Positions 35,259-44,921 are shown, counted from the first letter of the stretch. The stretch is 64,000 nucleotides of DNA from Bradyrhizobium diazoefficiens (GCF_016616885.1 NZ_CP067102.1:3314501-3378500); one strand, 5' to 3'. Translations and numbers: made by a program. The notes: generated by a model not told the origin, from the sequence alone.

Positions 35259-35612
35259 GGCCTCCTTGACGGCGTGGTTCGCCGCCGGCACGCCGCAATA
35301 GATCGCCTGCTGCAGCAGGATTTCCTTGATGTCGTCGGGGGTGAAGCCGCCCTCGGCCAGTGCCGCGCGCACGTGCAGGCGGAATTCGTCCCATTGCCCG
35401 AGCGCGACCATGGTGCCGATCACCAGAACCCGCCGCGTACGCTCGTCGAAATGCGGCCGCGTCCAAATCTCGCCCCAGGCGTAGCGGGTGATCATGTCCT
35501 GGAAGTCAGTGTTGAAGGCGTTACGGTTGGCGATCGACTTGTCGACCCAGGCATTGCCCAGCACTTTCCGGCGCACGTTCATGCCGGCATCGCGGCGCTT
35601 CTGGTCGTCCAT
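35220..35612 (-). CDS. pcaC: 4-carboxymuconolactone decarboxylase
   Basis: 130 residues, the length of stand-alone PcaC. It has MNVRRKVLGNAWVDKSIANRN, then the carboxymuconolactone decarboxylase core TRPHFDERTRRVLVIGTMVA, HVRAALAEGGFTPDDIKEIL and a C-terminal QQAIYCGVPAANHA. It converts 4-carboxymuconolactone to 3-oxoadipate enol-lactone in the protocatechuate branch. GGAGG precedes the ATG. A dispersed repeat separates it from pcaD. Confidence 0.92.
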   Translation of the reverse strand: MDDQKRRDAGMNVRRKVLGNAWVDKSIANRNAFNTDFQDMITRYAWGEIWTRPHFDERTRRVLVIGTMVALGQWDEFRLHVRAALAEGGFTPDDIKEILLQQAIYCGVPAANHAVKEASAIVQELGLLKS

Positions 35613-35630
35613 GTTGTTTCCTCCGGATCA

Positions 35631-35710
35631 GTCATTCCGGGGCGATGCGAAGCATCGAACCCGGAATCTCGAGAGTCCGGGTTCGCCTCTTCGAGGCGCC
35701 CCGGAATGAC
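35631..35710. repeat. Dispersed palindromic repeat, 'cattccggggc' family, copy 2
   Basis: Same architecture as the copy at 1371: GTCATTCCGGGGCGATG at one end and CGCCCCGGAATGAC at the other, with the AACCCGGAA/TCCGGGTT inner palindrome. It lies between pcaC and pcaD, inside a likely operon. Confidence 0.9.
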
Positions 35711-35721
35711 GACGATAGCAA

Positions 35722-36504
35722 TCAGCGTTGCGTCAGGAATCCCACCACCGCGTCGGTGAACGCGTGCGGCTGCTCGACATTGGAAATGTGAGCGGCGTCA
35801 ATGATGGTCATGCTGGCGCCGGGAATGTTCGAGCGGATCAGTTCGCCCGCGGAGATCGGGGTTGCCTGGTCGTGGCGGCCGGCGATCACCAGCGTCGGGC
35901 TCTTGATGTCAGGCAGCAGCGCGCGTTGGTCGAGGGTCGACAGCGCCTCGCAGCAGGCGAGATAGCCCTCGACCGGGGTCGCGAGCAGCATCGCCTTCAT
36001 CCTGGCGGTGATGTCGGGCTCGCGCTCGCGGAAATCCTGGGTGAGCCAGCCGGCGATCACGGCATCCGCGACCGCAGCAATGCCGCCCTTCTTCACGGCG
36101 TCGATGCGCTCCAGCCATTTGGTCGGCTCGGCGTAATAGCAGGAGGTGTTGGCGAGGATGAGCTTGCCGAAGCGCTCCGGCGCGTTGGCGCCCAGCCATT
36201 GCCCGACCATGCCGCCCATCGACAGGCCGCACCAATGCACCTTCTCGATGTTGAGATCGTCGAGGATCGCGAGCACGTCGCGGCCGAAACGTTCCATCGT
36301 ATAGGGAGCGGGCGGCACGCCGGACTTGCCGTGGCCGCGGCGGTCGTAGCGGATGACGCGGAATACCTGCGTCAGGGCCTTTATCTGCGGCTCCCACATC
36401 TGCAAAGTGCAGCCGAGCGAGTTGGAGAGCATCAAGGTCGGTCCGCCGTCACGGCCCTCGACGGAGACGTTGATCAGGCAACCGTCGGCATCGATCATGG
36501 GCAT
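35722..36504 (-). CDS. pcaD: 3-oxoadipate enol-lactonase
   Basis: 260 residues of the alpha/beta-hydrolase fold. Nucleophile elbow WCGLSMGGMVGQWLG with the catalytic Ser at about residue 95, oxyanion region LSNSLGCTLQMWE, and RYDRRGHGKSG; the acid and His lie in IAGRHDQATP and DAAHISNVEQP. It hydrolyses 3-oxoadipate enol-lactone to 3-oxoadipate. GGAG lies upstream; the gene starts 15 bases after pcaB. Confidence 0.92.
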   Translation of the reverse strand: MPMIDADGCLINVSVEGRDGGPTLMLSNSLGCTLQMWEPQIKALTQVFRVIRYDRRGHGKSGVPPAPYTMERFGRDVLAILDDLNIEKVHWCGLSMGGMVGQWLGANAPERFGKLILANTSCYYAEPTKWLERIDAVKKGGIAAVADAVIAGWLTQDFREREPDITARMKAMLLATPVEGYLACCEALSTLDQRALLPDIKSPTLVIAGRHDQATPISAGELIRSNIPGASMTIIDAAHISNVEQPHAFTDAVVGFLTQR

Positions 36505-36519
36505 GCGGCGTCTCCGAAT

Positions 36520-37875
36520 CTATTCGCGGTCGAGGCTGTCGAGCAGCCGGTCAATCAAGGCCTGCGACGCCCCTTGATAGGCCATCGGCTCGAACAATGC
36601 CGTTATTTTCTCGGGCGTCAGATGCGCAGTGACCTGCGAATCGGCGGCGAGAATTTCGCGCAGATGTTTCTTCTCGGCAACCGCGCGCTTGCTTGCGGCC
36701 TCGATCAGATGATGGGCATCGCTCTTGCCGATCTTGTCGGCGAGCGCAAAGGTGACGGCTTCCGCCATGATCAGCCCGTGCGTCGCATCGAGATTGCTGC
36801 GCATGCGCGCGGCATCGACATCCAGCCCTTCGGCGATGTCCACGATGGCCACAAGCGCGCCCGAGGTGACCAGCATCAATTGCGGCAGCGTCGGCCATTC
36901 CGCATGCCAGGGCCCGGCGCTGCGCTCATGGTCCTGCACTTGGGCTGCAAAGATCGTCGCGGCGAGCTGTGGGGCCATGGTCGCGCAGCCAAGCGCACTT
37001 GCGGCCGCGACCGGGTTGCGCTTGTGCGGCATGGTCGAGGAGCCGCCGCGGCCTTCGCCTGCGGGCTCGAACGCTTCGCCGACGTCGGTCTGCATCATCA
37101 GCGAGACGTCACGCGCGATCTTGCCGCAGCTGCCGGCGAGAATCGCGAAGTGTGAGGCGGCCTCGGCGATGCGGTCGCGATGGGTATGCCAGGGCGCTTC
37201 GGGCAGCGGCAAGTTCAGCTCCTGCGCCAGCCGTTCGGCCACCGCGAGCCCGTTGTCGCCGAGGGCTGCGAGCGTGCCAGCGGCGCCGCCAAATTGTAGC
37301 GCAAGGCCCTCGCGGCGGAGCCGCCGCAGGCGGCAGTGGGCGCGGGCGAGGCTCGATGCGTATTCGGCGGCTTTCAGCCCGAACGGCATCGGCAGCGCGT
37401 GCTGAAGCCAGGTCCGAGCCACCATCGCGGTGTTGCGATGGGCGCGGGCAAGTGTCGCAAAGCCCTTGATGGCGCGGCTGAGATCGGCGTCCAGTGCATC
37501 GATTGCAGCGCGCAGGCCGAGCATGGTCGCGCTGTCGATGACGTCCTGGCTGGTCGCACCCCAATGCACATAGCGCGCAGCCTCGCTGTCGGCCTTGCCG
37601 ACATTGGCGGTCAGCGCCTTGACCAAGGGGATCGCGAGATTGCCCGACCGGGTCGCGGCCTCGGCCAGCGCAGCCGTGTCGAAGGTGTCAGCCCTGCAGG
37701 CGGCTTCGATCGGGCCCACTGCGGATGCAGGAATCACACCCGCGGCGGCCTCGGCCCGGGCCAGGGCTGCCTCGAAATCGAGCATGTTTTGCAGCGTGGA
37801 CCGGTCGTCGCAGACGGCGCGCATGGCTGCGCTCGACAGCATCGGCGCAAGCAGGGGGGAGAGGGCTGTGCTCAT
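36520..37875 (-). CDS. pcaB: 3-carboxy-cis,cis-muconate cycloisomerase
   Basis: 451 residues of the fumarase/aspartase superfamily: VHWGATSQDVIDSA, HRNTAMVARTWLQHALP with the family's H-x-x-T region, and the signature GGSSTMPHKRNPVAA (loop with catalytic Ser). It turns 3-carboxymuconate into 4-carboxymuconolactone. It is first of the pcaB-pcaD-pcaC set on this strand; pcaGH (ring cleavage) and pcaIJ are not in the window. The start faces the divergent coxG gene across 185 bases, which should hold both promoters. Confidence 0.93.
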   Translation of the reverse strand: MSTALSPLLAPMLSSAAMRAVCDDRSTLQNMLDFEAALARAEAAAGVIPASAVGPIEAACRADTFDTAALAEAATRSGNLAIPLVKALTANVGKADSEAARYVHWGATSQDVIDSATMLGLRAAIDALDADLSRAIKGFATLARAHRNTAMVARTWLQHALPMPFGLKAAEYASSLARAHCRLRRLRREGLALQFGGAAGTLAALGDNGLAVAERLAQELNLPLPEAPWHTHRDRIAEAASHFAILAGSCGKIARDVSLMMQTDVGEAFEPAGEGRGGSSTMPHKRNPVAAASALGCATMAPQLAATIFAAQVQDHERSAGPWHAEWPTLPQLMLVTSGALVAIVDIAEGLDVDAARMRSNLDATHGLIMAEAVTFALADKIGKSDAHHLIEAASKRAVAEKKHLREILAADSQVTAHLTPEKITALFEPMAYQGASQALIDRLLDSLDRE

Positions 37876-38060
37876 GTTGCGCCGGACCTAATCACCATGC
37901 TCCGGCTCTGCCAATTCCTGACCGACCGCACAAGACATTTTGCAGGTGCGAATATGCATTGCACGTGACCGGGGGCTGCCCTTTCCTTTGCGGCCTTCGT
38001 GCGTTACTTGAGCAATATTATTCTGATGCGATCCAAGTTCGATATCCCCGGAGGCGCCCC

Positions 38061-38507
38061 ATGGCCATGACGATGAACGGCGAAGTCCAGCTTGCGGCGC
38101 CGCGTGAGGCCGTGTGGGAAAAGCTCAACGAGCCCGCGGTGCTGAAGGCCTGCATCCCCGGCTGCGAGGAGTTGGAGAAGACCGACGACGGCGGTTTTCG
38201 CGCAACCGCGAAGATGAAGGTCGGCCCGGTCTCGGCGCGCTTCAAGGGCAAGGTGACGCTGAGCGATCTCGACCCGCCGAACGGTTACAAGATCTCGGGC
38301 GAGGGTGAGGGCGGGGTGGCCGGCTTCGCCAAGGGCGGCGCAGTGGTCAAGCTCGCCGAGAAGGATGGCGGCACGCTACTCTCTTATGAGGTCGAGGCGC
38401 AGATCGGCGGCAAGTTGGCGCAGCTCGGGCAGCGCCTGATCAACGGTACCGCCAAGAAGCTGGCCGACGAGTTTTTCGCGAATTTCGCCAAGGCGGTACA
38501 GGGCTGA
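38061..38507 (+). CDS. coxG: CoxG-like SRPBCC protein (CO dehydrogenase subunit G family)
   Basis: 148 residues. It starts MAMTMNGEVQLAAPREAVWE and shows LKACIPGCEELEKTDDGGF and MKVGPVSARFKGKVTL, the CoxG/SRPBCC hallmarks. The fold is a lipid- or substrate-binding helix-grip. In CODH clusters CoxG helps membrane recruitment or assembly of the molybdenum enzyme. The ATG at 38061 follows GGAGG. It is first in the CODH-type cluster; a 155-base gap with an AT-rich tract near 38605-38625 precedes coxS and may carry a second promoter. Confidence 0.9.
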   Translation: MAMTMNGEVQLAAPREAVWEKLNEPAVLKACIPGCEELEKTDDGGFRATAKMKVGPVSARFKGKVTLSDLDPPNGYKISGEGEGGVAGFAKGGAVVKLAEKDGGTLLSYEVEAQIGGKLAQLGQRLINGTAKKLADEFFANFAKAVQG

Positions 38508-38662
38508 ACGCCCAAATACCTTGAGCATAGTGCTTTTCGTCATGGCACCTTGCGCCCGGGGCAATATTGCCCCCGGCGATAATGGTCCATATGATGGGTT
38601 GGAATAATTATAAAAAAGAACCGCTTCGACGGGACCCGTCGGGGCGCTGATAGAGAGTGCTT

Positions 38663-39148
<486 letters not shown>

Positions 39149-39181
39149 CCCGCGCACGCATCCCGCGATCAGGACATTCAG

Positions 39182-39988
39182 ATGTACGAATTCAAATACC
39201 ATCGCCCCGGGACCGTGCGGCAGGCTGCCAACCTCCTGGTGAAGAACGAAGACGCCAAGGTGATCGCCGGCGGTCACACGCTGATTCCGGTCATGAAGCA
39301 GCGGCTCGCAAGCCCCCCGCATCTGGTCGACCTTTCCCATATCGAGGGGCTGAACACGATCGAGATGAAGGGCCGTTCGCTGGTGATTGGTGCCACCGCC
39401 AGGCATGCCGAGGTCGCGGCCTCTGGCATCGTCGGCGAAGCGATCCCGGCACTGGCTGATCTCGCGGGCCAGATCGGCGATCCCGCCGTGCGCCACAAGG
39501 GCACGATCGGCGGCTCGCTCGCCAACAATGATCCGACCGCGGATTACCCGGCCGCCGTGCTGGCGCTCGGCGCGACCATCGTCACCAACAAGCGGCGCCT
39601 CAAGGCCGAGGAGTATTTCCAGGGCCTGTTCTCGACCGCGCTGGAAGCCGACGAGATCATCACCAAGGTGATGTTCCCGCTGCCGAAGAAGGCTGCCTAT
39701 ATCAAGTTCCGCAACCAGGCCTCGCGCTATGCGCTGGTCGGCGTGTTCGTGGCACGGCGTCCCTCGGACGTGCGCGTCGCCGTTACCGGTGCCGGCTCGG
39801 ACGGCGTGTTCCGCGTCGAGGCCTTTGAGGAGGCGCTGAAGAAGCGGTTCTCGTCGAAGGTGCTTGATGGCATCGAGGTGCCGGCGGAGGGGCTGAACAG
39901 CGACATCCACGGCAGCGCCGAATACCGCGCACATCTCATCGGTGTGCTGACGCGGCGTGCCGTCGACGCCGCCAACGTCAAGGAGTGA
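39182..39988 (+). CDS. coxM: FAD-binding medium subunit of a CODH-type enzyme
   Basis: 268 residues. FAD motifs [14 protein letters not shown] (about 32-45) and [18 protein letters not shown] (about 111-128) are present, then the CO_deh_flav_C domain to the end. It accepts electrons from CoxS. The next gene is coxD, 63 bases downstream, and there is no coxL large subunit between them or anywhere in the window. Confidence 0.93.
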   Translation: MYEFKYHRPGTVRQAANLLVKNEDAKVIAGGHTLIPVMKQRLASPPHLVDLSHIEGLNTIEMKGRSLVIGATARHAEVAASGIVGEAIPALADLAGQIGDPAVRHKGTIGGSLANNDPTADYPAAVLALGATIVTNKRRLKAEEYFQGLFSTALEADEIITKVMFPLPKKAAYIKFRNQASRYALVGVFVARRPSDVRVAVTGAGSDGVFRVEAFEEALKKRFSSKVLDGIEVPAEGLNSDIHGSAEYRAHLIGVLTRRAVDAANVKE

Positions 39989-40051
39989 GTGGCCCTCACG
40001 CTTTGGCCCAATACCTGCCCCTTGTGAGGGCGTAGCGAGACTGGCTCTTTC

Positions 40052-40960
40052 ATGACTTCAGCGACCTTGCCGGCATCGGTCGATGCGATGCTCGAACTTT
40101 TGACCTCGCGCGGCTATCTCGCCGAACGGTCGCTGGCGACGGTGACGTATCTCTCGCTGCGCATGGGACGGCCGCTGTTTCTCGAAGGCGAGGCCGGTGT
40201 CGGCAAGACCGAGATCGCAAAGGTGCTGTCGGCGGCGCTGGGGCGGAAGCTGATCCGCCTGCAATGCTACGAAGGCCTCGACGTCTCCTCCGCTGTCTAT
40301 GAGTGGAACAGCGCCGCGCAGATGATTGCGATCCGGATGGCGGAAGCCGCCGGCGATACCGATCGTGAGCAGCTCTCGAGCGACATTTTTGCCGACCGCT
40401 ACATGATCAAGCGGCCGCTGCTCCAGGCGCTGGAGCCTGATGTGGCCGGTCCGCCGGTGCTGCTGATCGACGAGCTCGACCGCGCCGACGAGGCGTTCGA
40501 AGCCTATCTCCTGGAAATCCTCAGCGACTTCCAGGTGACGATCCCCGAATTCGGCACCGTGAAGGCGCCGCATCCGCCGATCGTCATCATTACCTCCAAC
40601 CGCACCCGCGAGATTCACGACGCGCTGAAGCGGCGCTGTCTCTATCACTGGGTCGACTATCCCGCCGCCGATCGCGAGCTCGCGATCGTCAAGTCGCGGG
40701 TGCCCGGCATCTCGGCAAAGCTGTCTCAGCAGGTCGTGCGCTTCGTGCAGGCGCTGCGCAACCAGGACTTCTACAAGTCACCTGGTGTCGCCGAGACCAT
40801 CGATTGGGCGACCGCGCTGTCGGAGCTCGACGCCCGCTCGCTGACCCCGGAAGTGGTCGGCGACACGCTGGGCGCGCTGCTCAAGTATCAAGACGACATC
40901 ACGCGGATGCAGGGCGACACCCTGCAGAAGGTGCTGAAGGAAGCGACGAGCGAGAATTGA
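40052..40960 (+). CDS. coxD: MoxR-family AAA+ ATPase (CoxD)
   Basis: 302 residues. Walker A GEAGVGKTE (about 49-57), Walker B LLIDELDRAD, sensor 1 IIITSNRTRE, and the MoxR feature RCYEGLDV-like LQCYEGLDVSSA. CoxD unfolds or matures the CODH active site (insertion of S and Cu in Oligotropha) and works with a VWA partner. The partner coxE follows. A dispersed repeat copy begins two bases after its stop. Confidence 0.92.
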   Translation: MTSATLPASVDAMLELLTSRGYLAERSLATVTYLSLRMGRPLFLEGEAGVGKTEIAKVLSAALGRKLIRLQCYEGLDVSSAVYEWNSAAQMIAIRMAEAAGDTDREQLSSDIFADRYMIKRPLLQALEPDVAGPPVLLIDELDRADEAFEAYLLEILSDFQVTIPEFGTVKAPHPPIVIITSNRTREIHDALKRRCLYHWVDYPAADRELAIVKSRVPGISAKLSQQVVRFVQALRNQDFYKSPGVAETIDWATALSELDARSLTPEVVGDTLGALLKYQDDITRMQGDTLQKVLKEATSEN

Positions 40961-40962
40961 TT

Positions 40963-41061
40963 GTCGTTCCGGGGCGATGCAAAGCATCGAACTATGGTGC
41001 GCAATTGCGCACCTGAGAACCTCGAGATTCCGGGTTCACGCTGCGCGTGCCTCGGAATAAC
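40963..41061. repeat. Dispersed repeat, 'cattccggggc' family, copy 3, variant with inner palindrome
   Basis: The outer arms GTCGTTCCGGGGCGATGC and GCCTCGGAATAAC match the family. The AACCCGGAAT arm is replaced by a longer segment containing the perfect 18-base palindrome GGTGCGCAATTGCGCACC at 40996-41013. It lies in the 118 bases between coxD and coxE. Confidence 0.85.
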
Positions 41062-41078
41062 GGTGCAGGTAGCAAACC

Positions 41079-42281
41079 ATGGCCATCAATCACCTGGCGC
41101 CTGAGCAGACCGAGCAATTCGCCGACAACATCGTCGGCTTTGCCCGTGCGCTGCGCGCGACCGGCATGCCGGTCGGCCCGGGTGCGGTGATCGATGCCAT
41201 GAACGCGCTGCAGGTGATCGACATCGGCAGCCGTGCCGACGTTTTCACCACGCTGGAGTCGATCTTCGTCATGCGCCATGAGCATGCGCTGATCTTCAAG
41301 CAGGCCTTCAACCTGTTCTTCCGCGCCTCGGAAGAGTGGAAGCACATGCTGGATTCGGTGCCGCTGCCGGATGGCGCCAAGAAGAAGCCGCCGGCCGCCT
41401 CGCGCCGGGTTCAGGAGGCGATGTCGCAGCCGCGCATGACCGAGACACCGCAGCACCAGGAGCAGGATCTGCGCCTGTCGGTCTCCGACAAGGAGATCCT
41501 TCAGAAGAAGGATTTTGCGCAGATGAGCGCGGCCGAGATCGCCGAGGCGCTTCGTGCCATCGAGATGATGCGGCTGCCGCAGGCGGAGCTGCGGACGCGC
41601 CGGCACCAGCCCGATCCGCGCGGCTTGCGGCTCGACATGCGCCGCACGTTGCGCGCGTCCTTGCGCACCGGCGGCGACATCATCGACATCCACCGCTTGG
41701 GGCGGATCGAGAAGCCGGCCCCGATCGTGGCGCTGCTCGATATCTCCGGCTCGATGAGCGAGTACACCCGCTTGTTCCTGCACTTCCTGCATGCCATCGG
41801 CGACGCACGCAAGCGCGTCTCGGTGTTCCTGTTCGGCACGCGACTCACCAATGTGACACGCGCGTTACGCCAGCGCGATCCGGACGAGGCGCTGGCAAGC
41901 TGCTCGGCCGCGGTCGAGGACTGGGCCGGCGGCACGCGGATTGCGACCTCGCTGCACAACTTCAACAAATTGTGGGCGCGGCGCGTGCTGAGCCAGGGCG
42001 CCATCGTGCTGCTGATTTCCGACGGGCTGGAGCGGGAGGCCGATTCCAAGCTGGCCTTCGAGATGGACCGGCTGCACCGGTCCTGCCGGCGGCTGATCTG
42101 GCTCAACCCGCTGTTGCGGTTCGGCGGCTTCGAAGCCAAGGCCCAGGGCATCAAAATGATGCTCCCGCACGTTGACGAATTCCGCCCGGTACATAATTTG
42201 AGTTCGATCCAGGAGCTGATCACTACGCTGTCCCGGCCGCTGCCGCCGCATCACCGCAGCCTGATCCGCCCCGCAGCCTGA
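41079..42281 (+). CDS. coxE: VWA-domain protein CoxE
   Basis: 400 residues. A helical N-terminal half (about 1-200) precedes a von Willebrand A domain with the complete metal-site motif DISGSMS (about residue 222) and later T and D positions (FLFGTRLTN, VLLISDGLERE). CoxE is the partner of CoxD in CODH maturation. coxE ends 11 bases before the XdhC-N gene. Confidence 0.92.
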   Translation: MAINHLAPEQTEQFADNIVGFARALRATGMPVGPGAVIDAMNALQVIDIGSRADVFTTLESIFVMRHEHALIFKQAFNLFFRASEEWKHMLDSVPLPDGAKKKPPAASRRVQEAMSQPRMTETPQHQEQDLRLSVSDKEILQKKDFAQMSAAEIAEALRAIEMMRLPQAELRTRRHQPDPRGLRLDMRRTLRASLRTGGDIIDIHRLGRIEKPAPIVALLDISGSMSEYTRLFLHFLHAIGDARKRVSVFLFGTRLTNVTRALRQRDPDEALASCSAAVEDWAGGTRIATSLHNFNKLWARRVLSQGAIVLLISDGLEREADSKLAFEMDRLHRSCRRLIWLNPLLRFGGFEAKAQGIKMMLPHVDEFRPVHNLSSIQELITTLSRPLPPHHRSLIRPAA

Positions 42282-42292
42282 GAGGCAAAGCC

Positions 42293-42616
42293 ATGCTCGA
42301 TCGCGACGAGGATATTCTGAAGGCGGCGGAGGACTGGCAAAAGGCCGGCCGTGGCGTCGCGCTGGCGACCGTTGTCGAGACCTGGGGCTCGGCCCCACGC
42401 CCGGCAGGCTCGAGCCTCGTCATCAATGACGAGGGCACGTTTCTCGGCTCGGTCTCCGGCGGCTGCGTCGAGGGCGCCGTGGTCACCGAGGCCATGGACG
42501 TGATCGAGAGCGGCAAGCCCAAAATGCTTGAGTTCGGCGTCGCCGACGAGACCGCCTGGAATGTCGGTCTGTCCTGCGGCGGTACCATCCGCGTCTTCGT
42601 CGAGAAGGTCGGCTAG
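42293..42616 (+). CDS. XdhC-family protein, N-terminal domain only
   Basis: 107 residues that match the XdhC/CoxI N-terminal domain: ATVVETWGSAPRPAGSSLVI, GSVSGGCVEGAVV and NVGLSCGGTIRVFVE. XdhC proteins bind the molybdenum cofactor and deliver it, often sulfurated, to the apo-enzyme. Normally this domain is fused to the Rossmann domain now encoded by the next gene; the break is clean (stop TAG, two bases, GTG). Confidence 0.9.
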   Translation: MLDRDEDILKAAEDWQKAGRGVALATVVETWGSAPRPAGSSLVINDEGTFLGSVSGGCVEGAVVTEAMDVIESGKPKMLEFGVADETAWNVGLSCGGTIRVFVEKVG

Positions 42617-42618
42617 CC

Positions 42619-43320
42619 GTGAAGCTCGCAATCCTGCACGAACTCAATGCCGAGCGCGCCGCGCGCCGGCCGGTGATTTTGGTGACCGACACCGAGAGCG
42701 GCGAGCAGCGCCTGGTGAAGTCAGCGGATTTTTCCAAGGATCCGCTCCGCGCCGAATTGGACAAGCAGCTTCGCATAGGCAAAAGCGCCAATGTCGAGGT
42801 CGGTGGCAAAAAGCTCTTCCTGAATGTCTACGCGCCGACCGCAAAGCTCGTCATCGTCGGTGCGGTCCATATCAGCCAAGCGCTGGCGCCGCTGGCGCGC
42901 TCGCTCGGTTACGACGTCACCGTCGTTGATCCCCGCACGGCGTTTGCAAGCCCCGAGCGCTTCCCCGATATTCCGCTGGTCGCCGAATGGCCCGACACGG
43001 CGCTGCCGCCGCTCAATGTCGATGCCTACACGGCCTTCGTCGCGGTGACGCACGATCCGAAGATCGACGATCCCGCGCTGCTGCACGCCTTCGAGCGCAA
43101 CTGCTTCTATATCGGCGCGCTCGGCTCGCGGAAGACGCATGCCAAGCGCGGCGACCGGCTGCGCGCGCAGGGCGCAAAGGACACTGACATCGCGCGCATC
43201 CACGCGCCCATTGGGCTTGCGATCGGCGCGGTCTCGCCGTCCGAGATTGCGGTATCGATCATGGCCGAGATCACCGCGGTGCTTCGGCTGCCGCCAAAAG
43301 AAAAAGAAGAAGCGGCATGA
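42619..43320 (+). CDS. XdhC-family protein, Rossmann (C-terminal) domain
   Basis: 233 residues, GTG start. It has a second short XdhC-N-like piece (residues 1-65, ARRPVILVTDTESGEQRLV) and then the XdhC_C Rossmann domain: LVIVGAVHISQALAPLARSLGYDVTVVDPR (split over strand and helix) and FYIGALGSRKTHAKR, HAPIGLAIGAVSPSEIAVSI. It should act with the 107-residue protein upstream. It overlaps the next gene by four bases. Confidence 0.9.
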   Translation: MKLAILHELNAERAARRPVILVTDTESGEQRLVKSADFSKDPLRAELDKQLRIGKSANVEVGGKKLFLNVYAPTAKLVIVGAVHISQALAPLARSLGYDVTVVDPRTAFASPERFPDIPLVAEWPDTALPPLNVDAYTAFVAVTHDPKIDDPALLHAFERNCFYIGALGSRKTHAKRGDRLRAQGAKDTDIARIHAPIGLAIGAVSPSEIAVSIMAEITAVLRLPPKEKEEAA

Positions 43321-44921
43321 AGTTCGGACCGGCGAGCCCCAAGGATGCGATCGGCGGGGTGACCGTCCACACGCTGCGCCAGGGTCCGCTGGTGCTGAAG
43401 AAAGGTACGACGATCGGGCCTGCCGAGGTCGATGCACTGACCCGCGCCGGCATCAAGGACGTCGTGGTGGTCCGAATGGAAGAGGGCGACGTCTCCGAGG
43501 ACGTCGCGGCTGCCAGCATCGCGCTCGCGATCGGCGGCGAGGGTATTCATGTCGAGCGCGCCTTCACCGGCCGCGCCAATCTGTTTGCTGCGCGTCCCGG
43601 CCTCCTGGTGATTGACCGCGCCGCGGTCGACCGCATCAACAATATCGATGAGGCCATCACCTTCGCCACGCTCGCCGCCTACAAGCCGGTGGTCGAAGGC
43701 GAGATGGTCGGCACCGTCAAGATCATTCCGTTCGGCGTTGAAGGAAATTTGCGCGATGCCGCGGTGAAGGCCGCCGGCAAGGACGCGCTGAAAATTGTGC
43801 CTTATGTCATCAAGCGCGTCGGCGTGGTCTCGACGCTGCTGCCGGGGCTCTCTTCGAAGGTGGTCGACAAGACCCTGCGCGTCACCGCCGAACGCCTCGC
43901 GCCGGCCGGCGCCAGCATCATCGCCGAGCGTCGCGTGCAGCATGACGAGCGCGCGCTCTCGGCTGCGATCAAGGAATTGCTCGCACTCGGCGCCGAGCTG
44001 GTGATCGTGTTCGGCGCGTCGGCGATCGCCGACCGCCGCGATGTGATCCCGGCCGCGGTCACCGAGATCGGCGGCGAGATCGAGCATTTCGGCATGCCGG
44101 TCGATCCCGGCAATCTGCTGCTGATCGCGCGCGCCGGCAGCGTGCCGGTGCTGGGTGCGCCGGGCTGTGCGCGCTCGCCGGTCGAGAACGGTTTTGACTG
44201 GGTACTGATGCGGCTGTTGGCTGGCATCAAGGTGACGCGCTCCGAGCTGATGGGCATGGGCGTCGGCGGCCTCCTGATGGAGATCGTGACGCGGCCGCAG
44301 CCGCGGGCAAAGCCGGAGATCGACGGCAACAGCAATATCGCGGCCATCGTGCTCGCGGCGGGCCGCTCGACCCGCATGGGCGGGCCGAACAAGCTCCTGG
44401 CCGAGCTCGACGGCAAGAAGCTGGTGCGGATCGCGACCGAACAGGCGCTGGCCTCCAGGGCATCCGAGGTGATCGTCGTCACCGGCCATCAGACCGAGCT
44501 GGTCGAGCAGGCGCTGCAAGGCCTGAAGGTGCGTTTCGCCAGGAATCCGGATTTCGCCGGCGGCATCGCGAGCTCGGTGAAGGCCGGCATCGCAGCCGTT
44601 TCTGAGGCTAGCGATGGAGCTGTGGTTTGTCTCGGGGACATGCCGCTGATCGATGCCGGTCTGATCGACCGCTTGATCGACGGCTTTGCGCCGGACCGCG
44701 GCAACCTCATTGTCGTGCCGGTAGCCGATGGCCGCCGGGGCAATCCCGTGCTGTGGTCGCGCCGCTTCTTTAAGGAGCTGATGACGCTCGACGGCGACAT
44801 CGGCGCGCGGCACCTGATCGCCAAGCACACGGAGGCGGTCGCCGAAGTGCCCGTTGACGGCGAGGGCGCCTTCCTCGACATCGACACTCCGCAGGCGCTG
44901 GAAGCGGCGAGACGCGGATGA
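43317..44921 (+). CDS. MoeA-like/MobA-like fusion for molybdenum cofactor synthesis
   Basis: 534 residues. Residues 1-335 resemble the molybdopterin-binding part of MoeA: VVVRMEEGDVSEDVAAASIA and VGTVKIIPFGV, then a MoaB/MogA-like stretch with IVFGASAIADRRDVIPAA and GMPVDPGNLLLIA. From about residue 342 a MobA/MocA nucleotidyltransferase follows: IVLAAGRSTRMGGPNKLLAEL and VCLGDMPLIDAGLID with GNPVLWSR. MocA attaches CMP to make the cytosine-dinucleotide cofactor used by CODH-type enzymes. This fits the cluster, since it both prepares and loads the cofactor. Confidence 0.88.
   Translation: MKFGPASPKDAIGGVTVHTLRQGPLVLKKGTTIGPAEVDALTRAGIKDVVVVRMEEGDVSEDVAAASIALAIGGEGIHVERAFTGRANLFAARPGLLVIDRAAVDRINNIDEAITFATLAAYKPVVEGEMVGTVKIIPFGVEGNLRDAAVKAAGKDALKIVPYVIKRVGVVSTLLPGLSSKVVDKTLRVTAERLAPAGASIIAERRVQHDERALSAAIKELLALGAELVIVFGASAIADRRDVIPAAVTEIGGEIEHFGMPVDPGNLLLIARAGSVPVLGAPGCARSPVENGFDWVLMRLLAGIKVTRSELMGMGVGGLLMEIVTRPQPRAKPEIDGNSNIAAIVLAAGRSTRMGGPNKLLAELDGKKLVRIATEQALASRASEVIVVTGHQTELVEQALQGLKVRFARNPDFAGGIASSVKAGIAAVSEASDGAVVCLGDMPLIDAGLIDRLIDGFAPDRGNLIVVPVADGRRGNPVLWSRRFFKELMTLDGDIGARHLIAKHTEAVAEVPVDGEGAFLDIDTPQALEAARRG

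Noticed and set aside
43107..44828. Minus-strand open frame of about 573 codons opposite the MoeA/MocA-like gene
   Set aside because: Low-complexity Arg/His/Asp composition, no start signal, and full overlap with a well-supported gene.
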